From Cavia porcellus (Eukaryota; Chordata; Mammalia; Rodentia; Caviidae): a stretch of DNA of 64,000 nucleotides. The number at the start of each line of letters is the position of its first letter. The first letter of the stretch is position 1. Where the stretch lies: positions 2,479,950 through 2,543,949 of the forward strand of contig NW_026947499.1 in assembly GCF_034190915.1 (NCBI RefSeq). Reading direction: 5' to 3'. Positions 59,371-64,000 of the stretch are shown here, in pieces. Below the pieces are notes generated by a model. The model did not search any database, was not told where the DNA came from, and was given only the letters and a program-made list of their open reading frames with translations. The position numbers and the translations under genes are program-made.

Positions 59371-61389
59371 AGGTGTGGACTCTTCTTTGAATTGTGCTTT
59401 TATACTTCCACATTTTGTTAACAAAGAGCTCTTAAAGTGGTTTTAATTTAAATCTGTAAATGTTGATTTTAGAGAAACTAAGAGGAGTCTGAGCAGAAAA
59501 GTGTCTTGGAGTTTTGGATCCTGAGCATCGGGTGACAGCGCTCTCAGTCTTCCGGACTCTTCTGCCTTTTGGGGCACCTGGCTCTGGTGACACCAACTCC
59601 GAGTCCCTTCTGTGACCACGCTGTAGGGGCTGGGATCACAGGCAGGAACAGAGGCCACTGAGGACAACTGTGCGTTCAGGTGGCCTCCTCTGAAGCAGCT
59701 GGGATGAGCCGGTGCTGCGTACTGGGCTGGCAGAAGGTGCATTCTCACAGCACAGAGCAACTCCTCCACAGCAGACTCCTCCCTGCTTTTCACTCAGCTA
59801 TGGAAAGCTTGGTTTACAAAGGCAGGAGAGAAGCTGAGGAGCTAACAGCAAACACGGTTAACCAGCCTTCCGTTTTCATAATATTTCACAGCGAGAATGC
59901 ATTTGCTCTTTTGTGCACCACACTTGTTCCTCTCAATAATATTTTTAACTCGAGGAACTGAGATTCAACCAAAAAAAAAAAAAATCAGAAAGTAGATTTA
60001 TCCTTCCCCAGAGAAAACATCTCCACCGTCCCTTGCAAACCTAGTCACGATTTCAGTGGTTATGGACAGAGCAAGATCTCAGGGTGGAGCTGAGGGTGAC
60101 AGCGAAGGTGTAGTGCGTGGGTACAGGGCACAGTCAGGTTCATTCCATTCAGATGGACTCCGCTTCCACAGGTCCTGGGCTGCTGGGCACCAGCTCCATC
60201 AGCCTGCAAATCTTCACAATGATATCATTTCCTGTCAAGTTAAAATGCAATATGCAAAATAAGTAATTTCCTAGACGGTATTTTAGCAAAACTCATCCAA
60301 ACCTGAATTTCCTCTCATATGGCTATGAAACATTTTGCAGACCAAGCTGCAGTGACCACGGAGCAAGTTTTCACACACGCGTGGTCCTTGGGAGCCTCTC
60401 CACAGTTCTGGGGTCTCACAGTGAGGCATTTGCTGCTCCCCAACCATGAGCAGCTCCTGCCACAAAGTTCGGTGTTCTATAACCCCTCAGTCCGGCCACA
60501 GAGCTGGAAATAAAATGCAAACCTTCAGGGTGTTCAGTCTATGGACACAGGAAGTTAAAAACATAAATAAAGCAGACTGTGTGGTGTGATCATGGGGGTA
60601 GAAGGGCACAGAACCCACGTGTGCCACAGTGGGTACATTTGTCCACACCCACAGAGTGCACAGTGACACTGGAAGCGACCCACACACAACCTGCAGGCTT
60701 TGGGGACTGGGTGTTGACCTGTCACCCACTGTAGTGACTGCGTCCTAAGCGGGGGATGGGAAACTGACTGGGGACCCCAAGGGCTGCAACTTTGGAGCAA
60801 GGAGGTCTCCCTGGATGTGATACTTGGAGAAACACAAAGGTTCTGCAAGGTCATTGAATGTAACCATGTTTTGAATGTCTGATTACACGGCTGTGTTATT
60901 CACCCAAACTTAGAAGTAAATGCTTAATGGGGTGAAAGGTGTCAAGAGCACCTTTTGCCTAACAGAGAGCAGACAGTACTGTTCTCACTGGGTTGAGGGT
61001 GAAGACAGGTGGCAGGTCTCACAGCACAGCCCGTGGGTGCTCATGTCCTCAGCTGAAAAAGGATACTCGAGTCAGGTATCTGCAGAAGGGGTTTTGGGCA
61101 TGTCCTCTAATCTAGCATCAGTGTCCTCCTTCCCAATGGCTGCAGGGTGCATCTGCTCCTCCCACACCCAGCGAGACAAAGAGGCATACCTGTGGCATGC
61201 CGGCTTTAAAGAGTTAGGGTCAAAGGGAGAAAAAATCCTGGAAGGCCAGACAGGTGCAGTGGAACCAGTTTAATACAGGAGGCAGCAGGTGAGGGCTGAT
61301 GGATCAAACAAGCCCTCTTCTGACAGACTGACTTTCCATTTTACTAATATGCTGAAAAAATGTGTAAATGTTTCCCTTGGAGTGGGTCA
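59371..61389. other. Unassigned sequence
   Basis: An A14-type run at about 59970 is the only notable feature. Confidence 0.5.
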
Positions 61390-61530
61390 GGTTTTAATCC
61401 CATTTTACAGATAAGGAAGCCGAGGCATGGAGAGTTCAAGAAGTCATCTGGGGACACCCAGCTTGTGTAGGTATTGGAGTTTGAACCCAGCTGCTCTGCC
61501 AGCTAAGTCGCAGCTCTGGGAACTGCACTC
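61390..61530 (+). mobile_element. MIR SINE
   Basis: CCCATTTTACAGATAAGGAA, GCCGAGGCATGGAGAGTTCA, GGACACCCAGCTTGTGTAGG and GGAGTTTGAACCCAGCTGCT follow the MIR consensus in order, including the conserved core. Confidence 0.88.
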
Positions 61531-62815
61531 CCTACACTTAGCATGAGATTAAACAACCCAACAGCACACTGGAGCCATGAACTAAACCAGCAGCAGCTAT
61601 GCGACTGAGATCACAGAGCCTAGATCCACTGATAAGACAGAGTCTGCTATGGGCTCCCTCATTCACACTGCATCTGTATTACCACAAGCCAAAGAAAGCC
61701 ACCAGGGCCCCAGATACCTCACAGCCAGAACCACAGCACTGATCTTCCTAATTAGCATGGAGACTGTCCTACTGTCCTCCAAGTGACTGCTTCCTGCAAT
61801 ACCGGGTGACAAGGCCTGGACCCACATTTATAAACAAGGACACAGTCAATGTGTAACGGAAGTCAGTATAGCTAAAATGAACCATTGCGAACCAATGCCA
61901 TCAAGGGTCAACCATGTGCTCCAATCAGAACTGGCTGGTGGCGAGGCCTCCTGCTGCATGGGCACAGGTGGCACAGGGTCCAGCAGGATTGTGGTTTACG
62001 GTCATCACCTTAGTCCAGGTGGGCTCGTGATTTTCCTGTCTCTGCTTCTCTCTCTCTTTGCACTCGGACCACTTGGAGGTTTGCCGTGGCTCCGCGGTGC
62101 TGTTCCTCCTGGCAGGGTGGGTGGATATCTTTTCTCCCCGGGCTCTGCGCCAGGTGTGCTGAGTTCCTGTGCATGGCAGCTCCACGCTCTGGACGTTTGC
62201 ACTATCTGTGTCTGCACTGTCCCTTTCATCAGGGTGTTTTTTATCTCAGGCATGTGAAATCTGTGGCATGCGCCATGTGACAGCTCCTCCATGCCCCACT
62301 GAGCCTCCCGAGACACAGGGCCACAGCAGCTCCTGTACCCACTCCTGCTCGCTGGCTGTCATCCCATTTTGAGAGGCTCTGCCTCCTGCTTGCTGTGCTG
62401 CCCCTGGCTGTCCAGTGCAGGGTGCTCTGTGGATGCCATGGACACTGTCATGGGGGTTATGCAGCGTCTCCTTCCCTGCCCAGGACCCGGTCGCTCTGCA
62501 GCTGGGGACACTCTGTGAGCACCGACACTGCATCCTCCGAGCCTCCTATCCTTCTTGGTCTTCAGACCCTGCCCTTGCTCCCCATGAGCCTGAGCCCCTG
62601 TTCTCCATGGGTGCTCAGCCCTGGGAACTCTAGGCTTGGCCTCAGTTTGCCCTCACGTGCTGCAGATTGAACATGCTTGTGAGCAGCCCCTTGGGGCCGG
62701 GGCCTCTGCATTTCAGTCCCTCAGGGATCAGTGTCTTTTGTTACCTGAATGCCACCATCTTCCCAGCTGTTTTATGACTTTTAAGAGCTTTTTGGTTACT
62801 TCAAGTGAGACGGTG

Positions 62816-62940
62816 AGCCAGGCTGGGGGTGTGCACCTGCAATCCTGGCATGATGGGAGGCTGAGGCAGGAGGATGGTAAATTCCGGTCCCACCTGGGAA
62901 AGTTAGCAACTTAGCATGGCTCTGTCACAAAATAAAGCAG
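62816..62940 (+). mobile_element. B1-like SINE
   Basis: CAGGCTGGGGGTGTGCACCT, CAATCCTGGCATGATGGGAG, GCTGAGGCAGGAGGATGGTA and CATGGCTCTGTCACAAAATA. GGATGGTAAATTCC parallels GGATGGCAAATTCC in the copy at 19529, so both are the same subfamily. Confidence 0.85.
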
Positions 62941-63726
62941 GGAAGTAAGGAGGACTCCTTGGCCCCCCTTGTCTATGAACAGGAGTCCTCGGACTTTCTG
63001 TGGTGCTTAATGTCAAATGTTCCTGGAGACCAAGAGCTCCAGCCTGTTTTCTGGCTTTGTCATCTCCCAGCACTGACCACAGGCAGTGGAGTTGGTGACC
63101 AGGGAGCATGTAGCTCTGCCCGCACCTCCACCGCTGCTTTCAGTGGCTGTGAGGCTCCAATACAAGCTCACAGCTATCACCCTCATGAGAGTACAGGAGC
63201 AAGGGGAGAGTCGGAACTTACGGAAGAAACCCTGGTGGAAGTCAGTGTGAGCCAGTGTGCGAGACATTCTCTGGACTGCCCGAAATCAAGTGCAACCTAT
63301 GCAAAAATCAAGCATTTCGATTCCTCCTCCTGGGATCCGGGAAGCACCCCCTGTTTCACGAATTGAGACCTGTGCCGCAAAATTTGGACCCATATTCCCT
63401 CAAGGACATTCTGCACCATCTTCCTCCACGGTCCTCTTCAAGGATTCCAGCTGAAAGGCAGCATAAATACATAACCTGCCCCACCGCAAATGCCAACAAC
63501 AGCAAAATAAATAAACTCTAAAGACTTTCCAGGCCCCTAGCACCTCCAATTCACTTGTGATTCAGTTTAAGCCAGTGATACCAGTGGTGGGAAAGGAATA
63601 GGCTAATTTCTCCTTCCAAACAAAAGTTTTTGAGACAGTTTTTGATGTTCCACACTTTTACTGCCTTGAAAAATAGCTACAATGGCTGAAGATGGCACAG
63701 CTATCTTGTGACCATGAGGACAGAGG

Positions 63727-63769
63727 TCTCTCTCTGTCTCTCTCTCTCTCTGTCTCCCCCCCCCTCTCT

Positions 63770-63803
<34 letters not shown>
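63727..63803 (+). repeat. (CT)n, C-run and (AC)n microsatellite
   Basis: CTCT/TGTC units, a C9 run, then AC units from about 63772 to 63803. Confidence 0.97.
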
Positions 63804-63804
<1 letters not shown>

Positions 63805-64000
63805 ACACTGGTTGAGCATGGAATAGACCATTGGTCTCTTAATGGCAACACTGAGTTGCATGGACAGCCATGCAAGACCTACTCCGTCATGGAGGCAGAG
63901 CTCCACATACTTACGGTGTATAGGAAAGACCAGGGTCATGTTTAGCCAAATACAGTATGCATGTCTTCACTTGGAGACAAAGTATTTCTCTGGCCTACTC

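Overview
The window is mammalian nuclear DNA, most likely from a rodent that is not a mouse or rat. The evidence is the repeat mix: 7SL-derived B1-like SINEs, tRNA-derived ID-like SINEs with A-rich tails, B1+ID composites, MaLR-type LTRs, LINE-1, MIR and long microsatellites. There are no bacterial-type operons, ribosome binding sites or dense coding. I did not find a host protein-coding exon I could defend. The window reads as intergenic or intronic sequence, and nearly all longer open frames in it are chance frames or lie inside repeats.

The best preserved unit is a minus-strand LINE-1-type element at 9364-12503, flanked by a perfect 16-bp target-site duplication (9348-9363 and 12504-12519). 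It has a complete GC-rich 5'UTR with a YY1-like site near its first base, an uninterrupted 337-codon ORF1 (10758-11771) and a 3' poly(A) end. It has no ORF2. About 1.4 kb of AT-rich sequence with degenerate ~150-190-bp tandem units stands where 3.8 kb of ORF2 would be expected. A 5'-truncated second copy of this 3' part lies in + orientation at about 49600-50050, so the ORF2-less 3' structure is probably a family feature. This is a half-LINE-1 (HAL1-like) element.

Layout: 1-4500 mostly unassigned, with a CT microsatellite; 4515-5920 an old L1 piece, then a MaLR internal segment, primer-binding site and LTR; 9348-12519 the ORF1-only L1; 16800-17270 a MaLR LTR; 18-23 kb ID and B1+ID SINEs and an isolated 50-bp duplication; 28.0-28.5 kb a solo ERV2-like LTR and an ID SINE; 31.3-31.7 kb a 28-bp minisatellite; 36.8-38.5 kb a MaLR LTR plus internal region; 40.6-44.3 kb three LTR pieces and a possible retroposed mRNA end; 46.7-47.0 kb a mariner transposase remnant whose two halves lie on opposite strands; 47.5-53.0 kb a MaLR LTR, the second HAL1-like 3' end, an ancient L1 and another LTR; 54-64 kb B1-like SINEs, a MIR, microsatellites and a GC-rich block of unknown origin at 58.2-59.4 kb. 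The parts do not form a pathway; they record successive retrotransposon insertions, of which the 9.3-12.5 kb element appears the youngest.
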